In this document: positions 26,068 to 33,304 of the stretch, piece by piece
How the letters are laid out: each line of letters begins with the position of its first letter
Numbering within the stretch: position 1 is the stretch's first letter
NCBI RefSeq assembly: GCF_006439395.2
Contig: NZ_CP083950.1
Span: forward strand, 1,860,001 to 1,924,000
Direction: 5' to 3'
DNA length: 64,000 bases
Source of the DNA: Mesorhizobium sp. B4-1-4
GTDB taxonomy: Bacteria > Pseudomonadota > Alphaproteobacteria > Rhizobiales > Rhizobiaceae
The notes under the pieces: model-generated
What the model was told of the DNA's origin: nothing
The model's database searches: none
Seen by the model: only the letters and a program-made list of their open reading frames with translations
Made by a program: the position numbers and the translations under genes

Positions 26068-26436
26068 ATGGTTGAAAGCCGTACAGACATCGCGCGCGCG
26101 ATGATCGACGCCACCTTCATCTCGCAGCACCGATCTAGGGCTGAAATTGCCTCACTGCGCTTCGACATAGATCAAACCCGGCGTGCAATCGCGGCATCGC
26201 GCGACCTTCTAAAGCGGTTGCGCAAGCGCAAGATAGACGAGGCGACCAGAAACGTTGAGCGGCACCACGTGTCCGCGTTCGATGCAGACATTCTCCGCAA
26301 CGTCTTTCATGACTTGGCCTTGGAAATGAAGGCACCGGAGGGTCAATGGCGCGATCTAGCTCAGAGCCTGGTCTACGAGTTCACCGGATGCGAGCGCGTT
26401 GAAGCTGCCTTAGTGGATTGGATTATCAGGAAGTAG
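26068..26436 (+). CDS. Hypothetical protein, 122 residues
   Basis: A charged helical protein. The first half (SRTDIARAMIDATFISQHRS...RFDIDQTRRAIAASRDLLKR) looks like a coiled coil, and the second half ends in a hydrophobic VEAALVDWIIRK. GGGAGG lies 6 bases before the ATG, and a strong terminator follows, so this is a well-delimited single-gene unit. I do not recognise the family. Base composition is lower in GC than the flanking chromosome. Confidence 0.6.
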   Translation: MVESRTDIARAMIDATFISQHRSRAEIASLRFDIDQTRRAIAASRDLLKRLRKRKIDEATRNVERHHVSAFDADILRNVFHDLALEMKAPEGQWRDLAQSLVYEFTGCERVEAALVDWIIRK

Positions 26437-26464
26437 GCGCTTGGTGCGTTTGCTACATAAGTAA

Positions 26465-26503
26465 AAGCCTGTCGCAGCCAATGACCGTTGCGACGGGCTT
26501 TCT
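26465..26503 (+). terminator. Rho-independent terminator after the 122-residue gene
   Basis: AAGCCTGTCGCA, a 12-base loop and TGCGACGGGCTT followed by TCT make an 11-12 bp stem (one G-T pair) about 28 bp after the stop. Confidence 0.85.
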
Positions 26504-26627
26504 CAGCGGCCCTGTGAAGAAGAGAATCCACTTCTGTTTAGAAATCACCAAGCCGTGAATTTGTTCCACAACGGGACAAGCTATTTTCGCGTATGAAATC
26601 CTCATAAGCCACGCGGGGGCGGCGGCC

Positions 26628-26837
26628 GTGTTAATGTCGCGATATGGTGTCTACTGGCCCGCTGATCTGGCTATGCTCAAGCGGGTGCTTGATCGGCTGT
26701 GCTACGAACGCCGCCTCGCCAAGAAAGACCGGGAGCAGCGCGAATTCTTGGCTATGAAAGTCTTCCAAATTTTCGATGACGGGATTACGGACGAAGCGGA
26801 CCTATTGCGGAAGCTTTCCAAACGGCGAAGGGCCTAG
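26628..26837 (+). CDS. Small hypothetical protein, 69 residues
   Basis: Reads SRYGVYWPADLAMLKRVLDR, CYERRLAKKDREQREFLAMK and ITDEADLLRKLSKRRR. The pattern (YGVYWP...LAKKDREQRE...DEADLLRKLS) is one I recall from short conserved proteins of Rhizobiales without assigned function. Translation may start at GTG 26628 or ATG 26634. No clear ribosome binding site is seen (GGGGGCGGC is upstream). The cytoplasmic, basic C-terminus could bind nucleic acid; that is speculation. Confidence 0.55.
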   Translation: MLMSRYGVYWPADLAMLKRVLDRLCYERRLAKKDREQREFLAMKVFQIFDDGITDEADLLRKLSKRRRA

Positions 26838-27126
26838 CATCCGACACGCGGCAATTTACGAGTGACAAATTCACAACGAATTCAAGATCAATGGCGCGGC
26901 ATGCGCTGTTAGCCGCGAGAAAAGTTTGAATGCCGACCGGAACGCTTCCGGCCTTTAGGTCCGACTGGTACGTGTCACTGTCCTTTCCCTGTCGCACCTG
27001 ACGCATTGGCCGCAATATCGGGTAAAATCCGAAGTGGTCCCTCTCAGTGGTCTGCGCTACGATCACGGCGACAGCACCCCCATGCTTTCCGCTATGCATA
27101 CAGGAGTTCGCCGGCCGGTGCGACAA

Positions 27127-27200
27127 CCATGCAGGCGAACCGACGATCCCGCCGCAGTGTTCATGCTGGCTTGGACGTGGCGCTGTGCGATTTGCGTGAA
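27127..27200 (+). repeat. Diverged duplicate of sequence at 29153-29245 (copy A)
   Basis: CAGGCGAACCGAC, CCGCCGCA, then CATGCTGGCTTGGACGTGGCG and GATTTGCGTGAATGGCACA align with copy B, which reads CAGGCGAACCGAC, CCTCCGCA, CACGCCGGCCTGGACTTGGCG and ATTTGCGCGATTGGCACC. The copies differ by indels, including 7 extra bases in copy A that change the reading frame. Confidence 0.55.
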
Positions 27201-27315
27201 TGGCACAGACAAATTGTCAATCGAGCAGCAAACATTCAAACAAATGGTCGCAAAGCCTTCTTGGCCATGTCTTTGGCTACTGGCGACAAATTAATCAGCA
27301 AAATCAGCAAAAATG

Positions 27316-27336
27316 GCGGGCCGGTCCTCCGCCCGC
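27316..27336 (-). terminator. Terminator for a leftward small ORF
   Basis: On the minus strand GCGGGC, a 9-base loop and GCCCGC are followed by CATTTTTG. It begins 7 bp after the stop codon of the leftward ORF at 27343. Confidence 0.6.
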
Positions 27337-27342
27337 TTATGG

Positions 27343-27541
27343 TCAGGGCTTTTCCGCAAGCTTTTCGACCGTCGCAATGATCGCCTTGGCCAGTGCTTCG
27401 GCTTCATGGATAGGTTCCGGTCCGTAAAGCTCTAACACAGCTTCCTCACTCGGCAGGACGCCGGCAGGGCACGTTTCCCTCAATTGCCATCCGCACCATG
27501 TGAAGCGCTGTCCAGCAAGCGGCTACGTCTTTGTCTGCCAT
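27343..27541 (-). pseudogene. Small ORF, probably frameshifted
   Basis: One frame starts at ATG 27541 (ADKDVAACWTALHMVRMAIE) but stops at 31 codons. Another frame is open from 27522 and reads WQLRETCPAGVLPSEEAVLE, then LYGPEPIHEAEALAKAIIAT and VEKLAEKP, with its stop at 27343-27345. The second part is strongly protein-like and is followed by a terminator, so a real small gene is likely. It either begins at TTG 27483 (46 residues) or is an older gene broken by a +1 shift. No domain is recognised. Confidence 0.45.
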
Positions 27542-27550
27542 AACCGTTTG

Positions 27551-27576
27551 AACATTCAATTTGCCTAAAATGTTCC
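27551..27576 (-). promoter_or_regulatory. Candidate EcfG-type (general stress) promoter
   Basis: On the minus strand GGAAC (27576-27572), 17 bases, then TGTT (27554-27551). Alphaproteobacterial EcfG promoters follow GGAAC-N16/17-CGTT, so the match is close but not exact. It faces the small leftward ORF. Confidence 0.25.
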
Positions 27577-27625
27577 GGAACTAATTTAGCCATCGCGCCT
27601 TGACTCGCGGTTGTTGGGGCAGTGC

Positions 27626-28489
27626 ATGCGTTTGGAGTTCATCCCTCCGTTGATGCCAACTTTGGTGGAAAAGCCGCCAGAGAGCGCGGATTGGATTCAC
27701 GAAGTCAAATTTGACGGCTACCGATCGCAGATTGTTCGCGACGCCGAGGGTGTTCGAATATTCACCCGGCGCGGTCTCGACTGGGCGGCAAAATATCGGG
27801 ACTTCTCCAAAGCCGCTGCCGCGCTGAACGTTGATAGCGCGATCATCGACGGCGAAATTATCGTTCTCAACGAATCCGGCAATTCGGATTTCGGCGAGTT
27901 GCGCAAAGCGATCACGCGCCGGCAGCACGATCTCTATTTCGTCGCCTTCGATCTCTTGCATCTAAACGGTCACGATTTGCGGGACATGGTATTGGTGGAC
28001 CGTCGCGAATCCTCGCCGTATTAATTCCCGACGGACAGCGCATTCAATTCAGCCAGGCGCTACCGGGCGATGCGAAGGCAATTTTTCATTTGATCGACCA
28101 AGCCGGCCTTGAAGGCATGGTATCGAAACGGCGGGATAGCGTTTACCGAAGCGGACCATCGACCGCGTGGCTTAAGACCAAGGCTTTCAGCGTCGATGAA
28201 TATGAGTTGCTAGGCGTCGAGCGCGAGCCGGGCAAAACCAGCCTTTGCGTTGATGGCAGAGCGCGGCACCGGACGTTATGTCGGCTCCGCATTCATCAAC
28301 GCCGGCCGGGAGGTACGCGAACGCCTCTGGAAGCACGTCCAGGAGCATGCAGGACCTCCGCCGAAGGGGATGAAGCGTTCGGCAACGCAATGGGTCAAGC
28401 CGGGGCTGATTGGCCGCGTGAAGCATCTGCGCGGCGAGGAAGATTTGCGTCACGCGTCGTTGCAGGATTTTTGGGAAGAGCCTGATTAG
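27626..28489 (+). pseudogene. ATP-dependent DNA ligase (LigD ligase-domain type), two frameshifts
   Basis: The reading begins at ATG 27626 (RLEFIPPLMPTLVEKPPESA). It contains the ligase nucleotidyl-lysine motif EVKFDGYR with the catalytic lysine, then the DGEIIVLNE and VAFDLLHLNG motifs. It then stops at 28022-28024. The homologous sequence continues in a second frame (VLIPDGQRIQFSQALPGDAK, GLEGMVSKRRDS, TAWLKTK) and after about 28245 in a third (GTGRYVGSAFINAGREVRER, HLRGEEDLRHASL) to TAG 28487-28489. Undamaged it would be about 288 residues, the adenylation and OB domains of a non-homologous end-joining ligase. No ku gene is adjacent. The shifts may be real decay or sequencing errors. Confidence 0.85.
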
Positions 28490-28573
28490 CGCCGGCTATG
28501 GCCAAGAGAGGCCAGTTGCACGTGCAGCGAGTTGCAGGCGGCGGTGTGGGGATGACCGGCAGAGATACGTCGG

Positions 28574-28777
28574 TTATCTAATGGAACGGGACAAGGCCGG
28601 CGCAGTTCTAGCGTCCTTGGACGGGCCGGCCTCTTTGATGATCCGCAAGGCTTCTTCTGCGGTAATCCCGCACTTCCGCGCATAGTAGACCGCTTCCGTT
28701 TGAGCCTCGTCTTCAAACGGTAGCTCAATAGAGTGCTTTGCTTTGCGCCTCGCCTTCTTGCCCACCCGACGAATCAT
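28574..28777 (-). CDS. Hypothetical protein, 67 residues
   Basis: Reads RRVGKKARRKAKHSIELPFE, then DEAQTEAVYYARKCGITAEE and ALRIIKEAGPSKDART. The N-terminus is very basic. The segment YYARKCGITAEEALRII looks like a short helix-turn-helix of the DUF3606 kind, but the resemblance is weak. No ribosome binding site is seen before the ATG at 28777. Its AT-rich upstream sequence could be a promoter. Confidence 0.45.
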   Translation of the reverse strand: MIRRVGKKARRKAKHSIELPFEDEAQTEAVYYARKCGITAEEALRIIKEAGPSKDARTAPALSRSIR

Positions 28778-28960
28778 ACCACAATTTTGATATGAATACG
28801 TTACATTAGGTGAGTTGAGGGGGCCGCCCCACCGGCAGGTGAAAAAAATGGGAACAACAATACCAAACGCCGCCTTGACGCCGTAGGAATTTGTTCCTTA
28901 TTGCTCATACAAAGGGTTGTTTAACGGGACGGGCGGGCGCTGCGCTCGCCGGGCTAAGCC

Positions 28961-29284
28961 ATGGGAAAAACGGCAGAAGATAATTTCCGGATTGAAGTTT
29001 GGGATCGTGAGGAAAAAACACTTGTCGAAACGATCTGCCGATCACCAGATTCAACGGTCAGCCAAGCGGCATGGCAAGCGGCTGTCCGGCGTCGTCCGGG
29101 CATGGTGCTAATCCACTACAACGGTCGCCACAGGATGGAGAAAATTGTAACTCCAGGCGAACCGACTGTTCCTCCGCAAACCATCATTGACGGCAGCATC
29201 CACGCCGGCCTGGACTTGGCGATTTGCGCGATTGGCACCGGTTGCGCGCATGGTGCAAAAATTGCTCGCACCATGCGGACGTAA
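28961..29284 (+). CDS. Hypothetical protein, 107 residues
   Basis: Reads GKTAEDNFRIEVWDREEKTL, VETICRSPDSTVSQAAWQAA and VRRRPGMVLIHYNGRHRMEK, followed by a tail IVTPGEPTVPPQTIIDGSIH. The central part resembles small Rhizobiales proteins that relate a query value to a position (no function known). The tail after about residue 70 lies in the duplicated block (copy B), where a 7-base difference from copy A alters the frame; the final 20 residues may therefore be a frameshift product. No ribosome binding site is obvious before the ATG. Confidence 0.5.
   Translation: MGKTAEDNFRIEVWDREEKTLVETICRSPDSTVSQAAWQAAVRRRPGMVLIHYNGRHRMEKIVTPGEPTVPPQTIIDGSIHAGLDLAICAIGTGCAHGAKIARTMRT
29153..29245 (+). repeat. 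Diverged duplicate of 27127-27200 (copy B)
   Basis: Matches copy A over the blocks given there. The copies are about 2 kb apart in the same orientation and flank the broken ligase. Confidence 0.55.
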
Positions 29285-29415
29285 AGCCGGCAGCGCTGAA
29301 TAAACGATATGGCAAGGACGCATTGTTCAGCACGGTCGAGCGAGCGCTGTTTTGCACAAGCTGCGATCGCGGCGGACCGGTTAGGCTGGAGATTCACAGC
29401 TTGCCGAGGGGATAG
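29224..29415 (+). CDS. Small zinc-ribbon-like protein, 63 residues
   Basis: From TTG 29224 the frame reads RDWHRLRAWCKNCSHHADVK, then PAALNKRYGKDALFSTVERA and LFCTSCDRGGPVRLEIH. Two CxxC pairs (residues 11/14 and 44/47) separated by about 30 residues suggest a zinc ribbon. Similar short two-CxxC proteins occur in Rhizobiales without known function. The frame is open further upstream through the duplicated block, so the true start may have been lost by a frameshift relative to the preceding gene, which it overlaps. Confidence 0.45.
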   Translation: MRDWHRLRAWCKNCSHHADVKPAALNKRYGKDALFSTVERALFCTSCDRGGPVRLEIHSLPRG

Positions 29416-29488
29416 CCTCGGCTGCTATCTGGCGCTTTGTCTGGAATTGAATGAAAGTCGGGATTCAGAATTTTCAATCGGAGCATTC

Positions 29489-30292
29489 ATGAGCAGTGGA
29501 CCAGAAGAAGGCGGATACTTTCGCCGAAATTACCTGCGCGAGCCGGTCCTCTTGGCGGATAGTGTGCGCGCACGGCGTCGTTTAGTAGCTTGGTTCGCCG
29601 CCGCGAGAATGGGCGACAAATCGGATTTTGCCGAGCAAATGGAAAGAATGTTCGGCGTTGCTTATCCGATTAGTTATAACCATTCCGCTTTCTGGGAAAA
29701 GGAGGACATAGCAGACATCCTCAGTGGCATTACGTTGTGGCTGAAGATGAACGGTCTTCATAATCTCCTGCTTGCTGAGGCGCGAGCAATAATTGCCGAA
29801 GAATCCCTCCGGTATCGAATAGACGACAAGGGTGGAGTGCATTTTTTCGTAGACGAAGAATTTGAGCGAGCGATTCAAAGCACCATGGCGGGACTAGGAT
29901 CGACGCGGTTCACCGCTGCAAATCACGCGTTGCAAGACGCATTATCCAATTTGGACGTCGCCCACCAAAGCGGGAAAGGGTTAATTAGCGGGATTTTCGA
30001 GGCTGTTGAAAGCGCATTTATAACAATCATCGGTCCAACTAAAATTGACCGAATAAGCCCGAAAGCGATTGACGACCACCTAAGGCCGAAACTCCTAAAC
30101 CATTTCTCCGCTTATCCGGAAGCGGGGGACAAGGTTGACAGGCTCTTAGGAACTTTCAAAGCGTGGGTTCATTCTGCCCATCCGTTCCGCCACGGTGCTG
30201 GTTTCGACCAGGCACACGAAGCGCCCCTCGACCTAGCAATTGCGACGGCAACGCAAGGCATGAGTTTCTTGCGGCTGATCGTGGCGCTATAG
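29489..30292 (+). CDS. Abortive-infection/HEPN-like protein, 267 residues
   Basis: Reads SSGPEEGGYFRRNYLREPVL at the start. A helical middle (FWEKEDIADILSGITLWLKM) follows, then the C-terminal segment AHPFRHGAGFDQAHEAPLDL and ATQGMSFLRLIVAL. The end has the RHG...(A)...A-x3-L spacing seen in Abi_C-type and related HEPN domains, where an R-x4-6-H motif can be an RNase active site. Here R and H are adjacent, so catalytic activity is doubtful. CGGAG precedes the ATG at 29489. Codon use is AT-richer than the chromosome, consistent with transfer. A role in phage defence is a hypothesis only. Confidence 0.55.
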   Translation: MSSGPEEGGYFRRNYLREPVLLADSVRARRRLVAWFAAARMGDKSDFAEQMERMFGVAYPISYNHSAFWEKEDIADILSGITLWLKMNGLHNLLLAEARAIIAEESLRYRIDDKGGVHFFVDEEFERAIQSTMAGLGSTRFTAANHALQDALSNLDVAHQSGKGLISGIFEAVESAFITIIGPTKIDRISPKAIDDHLRPKLLNHFSAYPEAGDKVDRLLGTFKAWVHSAHPFRHGAGFDQAHEAPLDLAIATATQGMSFLRLIVAL

Positions 30293-30328
30293 AACGCTTT
30301 CGGTTTGGCTAGTCGTCTGGCTATTTAG

Positions 30329-30363
30329 AGCCGAAAAATGCGAGAAAACCCACCATTTCGGCT
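30329..30363 (-). terminator. Hairpin downstream of the tRNA-Ser 3' end
   Basis: AGCCGAAA (30329-30336) and TTTCGGCT (30356-30363) pair around a 19-base loop, starting 6 bp beyond the tRNA CCA. It probably ends the tRNA transcript. Confidence 0.4.
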
Positions 30364-30368
30364 TGACT

Positions 30369-30458
30369 TGGCGGAGGGAGTGGGATTCGAACCCACGGTG
30401 AACTTGCGCCCACGCCGGTTTTCAAGACCGGTGCCTTAAACCGCTCGGCCATCCCTCC
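30369..30458 (-). tRNA. tRNA-Ser(UGA)
   Basis: Read on the minus strand the gene starts GGAGGGATGGCCGAGCGG and ends with TCCCTCCGCCA, including an encoded CCA. The acceptor stem is GGAGGGA/TCCCTCC. The anticodon loop CTTGAAA (anticodon TGA at 30422-30424) sits between CCGGT and ACCGG. A long variable arm (GCGTGGGCGCAAGTTCACC) and the T arm GTTCGAATC follow, as expected for serine tRNA. Its 3' end faces the accessory islet. Confidence 0.97.
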
Positions 30459-30734
30459 AGTGACTGTTCATCACAGGCGACTGCTCTAGTGTGCCTGGCA
30501 AAGACCTGTCAACCGGCTTCCGTGAAGCGCGCATGACCCAGACAGGTGATCCCCGGCAAGCAGCGTCACAATCTTGCCCGGTTCCGGCCATAATCGGTTA
30601 ATACCGTGATAAACAATTCCTGCGCAAAAAGGATCGGGGTTCTAGTCGCCTTTGGTATTGTCGAGTGAGTGCTTTGGCTCCTCTGATGTCAAACGGCGGC
30701 ATCTTTGATTGAGACTGTAGGGGATTTCAGGAAC

Positions 30735-31961
30735 ATGCAGGCTGCGACGCGCCCGCGTCTTCGTCGCGCTTCCACGATTGCGCTGTTTGCTGCGTCGGCC
30801 GCGTTGCTGGCGGCGTGCGCGTCGCCGCAGCCGAAGGCGATGGTCAATCCCAAGCATCGATCCAAGGAATATTTCGCCGAAACCGAATATGGCGTGAAAG
30901 CCAGCCCGCGCGTTGCCTTCATGCGGCGTGGCGGCGGCCGCGACCAGCTCGGCAAACCCTACCAGGTTCGCGGCAAGTGGTATTATCCGAAGGAAGAAAA
31001 GCGCTACGCCAAGGTCGGTTTGGCCTCCTGGTATGGTGATGCCTTCCACGGCCGGCTGACCGCCAACGGCGAAGTCTACGACGTGGCGCACCTGACGGCG
31101 GCACACCCGACCATGCCGCTGCCGAGCTATGCCCGCGTCACCAATCTCAAGACCGGCAGTTCGGTCATCGTCCGCGTCAATGATCGCGGACCCTACCACG
31201 AGGGCCGCATCATCGACGTGTCGCAGCGTGCCGCGGAGATGCTCGACTATGCCAATGTCGGCACGGCCGAGGTGAAGGTGGAATATGTCGGGCGCGCGCC
31301 GCTCGACGGCGATGACGACCAGTATCTGATGGCCTCCTACCATCCCGGCAATAGGCGCCCGGACCCGTCGGACGGCCTGCCTAGCGGCGTCATGGTCGCC
31401 ATGAACGGGCCGTCGCCGAGCCTGCCGGTGGGTGCCGCCGCCGCGCCGTTCCCGGGCCAGATGACGGATTCCGGCCCGGCCTTCGCTCAGCCGGCTGCCC
31501 TGTCGGCGCAGGCGCCGGCCTTCGGCGACGTGGCACTGCCCGATTTCGGTCCGATCGTGCCTGAGCGCCCGGACATTATGCTGCCGCCGCGTTCGCCGTT
31601 CGCCGTGGCTTCGCTGTCCTATACGGATGAACGCGTGCGGCGCGCGGATGTTTTTGCCGCGTTGGACGACAGCGGCATGTCACCGGCCGACATCTTGCGG
31701 TCGTGGAAGAAATCCAATCCGAAGGCGTCACCGTCCAATTCCGACTATGTCGCCGCCGGCACCTTCGACAATGCCGCTGAAGCCAAGCGCGTGGCCGCCG
31801 CACTCGAGCCCTTTGGCCGGATAGAGATCCAGCGTTCCGATCTCGACGGCAATGACTGGTATGCCGTCAATCTCTATCCGGATGGCCACGGCGGCGTGGA
31901 CGAATTGCTGCAGGCGGCGTGGACGCATGGCGCGCCCGATGCGCTGGCCGTGCGCGACTGA
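30735..31961 (+). CDS. rlpA: RlpA-like septal ring lytic transglycosylase lipoprotein
   Basis: A 408-residue lipoprotein. A signal peptide ends in the lipobox LLAACAS. A double-psi beta-barrel RlpA domain follows (VGLASWYGDAFHGRLTANGE to VIVRVNDRGPYHEGRIIDVS, about residues 95-185). A proline/alanine-rich linker leads to a C-terminal SPOR domain (about 330-405, YVAAGTFDNAAEAKRVAAAL). RlpA cleaves peptidoglycan strands lacking stem peptides, and the SPOR domain directs it to denuded septal glycan. The catalytic aspartate/histidine region (NDRGPYH) is intact. AGGAAC precedes the ATG. It stands first in a run that continues with dac, tmk and holB. Confidence 0.9.
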   Translation: MQAATRPRLRRASTIALFAASAALLAACASPQPKAMVNPKHRSKEYFAETEYGVKASPRVAFMRRGGGRDQLGKPYQVRGKWYYPKEEKRYAKVGLASWYGDAFHGRLTANGEVYDVAHLTAAHPTMPLPSYARVTNLKTGSSVIVRVNDRGPYHEGRIIDVSQRAAEMLDYANVGTAEVKVEYVGRAPLDGDDDQYLMASYHPGNRRPDPSDGLPSGVMVAMNGPSPSLPVGAAAAPFPGQMTDSGPAFAQPAALSAQAPAFGDVALPDFGPIVPERPDIMLPPRSPFAVASLSYTDERVRRADVFAALDDSGMSPADILRSWKKSNPKASPSNSDYVAAGTFDNAAEAKRVAAALEPFGRIEIQRSDLDGNDWYAVNLYPDGHGGVDELLQAAWTHGAPDALAVRD

Positions 31962-32058
31962 TACGCGAGACGGATTCCACTGAACAGTTGATCCGTCCCG
32001 GAAAAAGCCGGATAGTTTCGCTGGCTTGCCGGAGGGACCGGCCAACGGGTCGAATTTC

Positions 32059-33222
32059 ATGCAGTTTCGCTTGCTTCAGCCTTTTGCCGGGGTTCTTCTT
32101 CTCGGTCTCCTGCTTTCTCTGACCCCGGCCCGCGCACAGCTTTTCGAGACCAAGGCCGCACAGGCCTTCATGATCGATGCCGATACCGGCACGGTGCTGT
32201 TTTCGAAAGATGCCGACAAGCCGATCCCGCCGGCCTCAATGGCCAAGCTGATGACCATGGAAGTGGTTTTCAACGGCCTCAAGTCCGGGCGTCTCAAGCT
32301 CGACGACACGTTCGTCGTGAGCGAAAACGCCTGGCGCAAGGGCGGCGCGCCGTCGGGAACGTCGACGATGTTTGCCAAGCTCAAATCGGCGATCCGCCTC
32401 GAGGACCTGATCCAGGGCGTGACCGTACAGGCTGCCAATGACGGCTGCATCGTCATCGCCGAAGGCATGGCTGGATCCGAGGACAATTTTGCCGCGCAGA
32501 TGACCGAACGCGCCCGCCAGATCGGCCTCAAGACATCGACTTTCGTCAATTCGACCGGTCTGCCGGCGGACGGTCAGCAGACGACAGTGCGCGAGCTGGC
32601 CCAGCTTGCCCTGCATTTGTGGCGCGATTACCCGGATTACTATCGCTACTATGGGCTGAAGGATTTCACCTGGAACAAGATCACCCAGAAAAACCGTAAC
32701 CCGCTGTTGGCCATGGACATCGGCGCCGATGGCCTGGTTGTCGGTGCCAGCGAGGCGGCCGGCTTCGGTATCGTCGCTTCGGCCAGCCATAACGGCAGCC
32801 GGGTGATCGCGGTGATGAGCGGGCTTGCCAACGACAAGGAACGCGCCGAAGAGGCGCGCAAGCTACTCGACTGGGGCGCGCGGTCCTTCGAGAAGACCGA
32901 GATATTCGCCAGGGACGAGGTGATCGGCGAGGCCCAGGTTTTTGGCGGGGCGAAATCCGGCGTGACGCTGAAGGCAAAAGGGCCGATCGACATCTTCCTG
33001 CCGATCACCAACCGTGACAAGCTGACGGCCCGGATCGTCTACACCGGCCCGGTCGCCGCTCCGGTGGAGGCAGGGCAGCCGGTGGGCGCGCTGCGCGTCT
33101 GGATCGGTGATACGCTAAGCCAGGAGACGCCACTCTTCGCCGCCGAGTCGATCAGTGTCGGCACCTTGCCGCAGCGCGCACTCGATGCCGTCAAGGAACT
33201 GGCGATCGGCTGGCTGCGATAG
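32059..33222 (+). CDS. D-alanyl-D-alanine carboxypeptidase-like protein lacking two motifs
   Basis: A 387-residue secreted protein of the PBP5/DacA family. A signal peptide (residues 1-27) precedes a transpeptidase-like domain (about 28-270) and a C-terminal beta domain (about 280-375). The nucleophile motif SMAK is present (S60, K63). The SxN motif reads AAN (QAANDGC, S replaced by A at 125). The KTG motif in the conserved context GADGL(KTG) reads VVG (227-229). The protein may be a poor or inactive carboxypeptidase, a substrate-binding regulator, or a homologue with shifted chemistry. The C-terminus (KELAIGWLR) could be an amphipathic anchor. Located directly upstream of tmk. Confidence 0.85.
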   Translation: MQFRLLQPFAGVLLLGLLLSLTPARAQLFETKAAQAFMIDADTGTVLFSKDADKPIPPASMAKLMTMEVVFNGLKSGRLKLDDTFVVSENAWRKGGAPSGTSTMFAKLKSAIRLEDLIQGVTVQAANDGCIVIAEGMAGSEDNFAAQMTERARQIGLKTSTFVNSTGLPADGQQTTVRELAQLALHLWRDYPDYYRYYGLKDFTWNKITQKNRNPLLAMDIGADGLVVGASEAAGFGIVASASHNGSRVIAVMSGLANDKERAEEARKLLDWGARSFEKTEIFARDEVIGEAQVFGGAKSGVTLKAKGPIDIFLPITNRDKLTARIVYTGPVAAPVEAGQPVGALRVWIGDTLSQETPLFAAESISVGTLPQRALDAVKELAIGWLR

Positions 33223-33304
33223 CACCGACGGCATGGACGTTTTCCCGAACGCGGACTATCTAGAGCGCAACAATCCACTCCAACATGGACAAAGGCTCTT
33301 TCGA

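Larger units (their letters stand above)
26838..27342. other. 500-bp region of decayed sequence
   Basis: No intact gene is supported. The right part (about 27127-27200) is a diverged copy of sequence at about 29153-29225. A minus-strand frame at 26785-27126 is open for 113 codons but has no recognisable product and overlaps the 69-residue gene. The right end (27316-27336) carries the terminator of a leftward ORF. Confidence 0.45.

Noticed and set aside
26785..27126. 113-codon minus-strand frame in the islet
   Set aside because: No ribosome binding site, no recognised product, and it overlaps the better supported 69-residue gene.
28870..28905. TTGACG with a distant GGAACAAATTC (reverse) as a promoter
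   Set aside because: The -10 match is poor and the GGAAC element has no CGTT at the 16-17 base spacing needed for an EcfG promoter.
30369..30458. A partial duplicate of the tRNA-Ser 3' end as an attachment site
   Set aside because: Looked for around 25.0-26.1 kb and elsewhere in the islet; none seen by eye.
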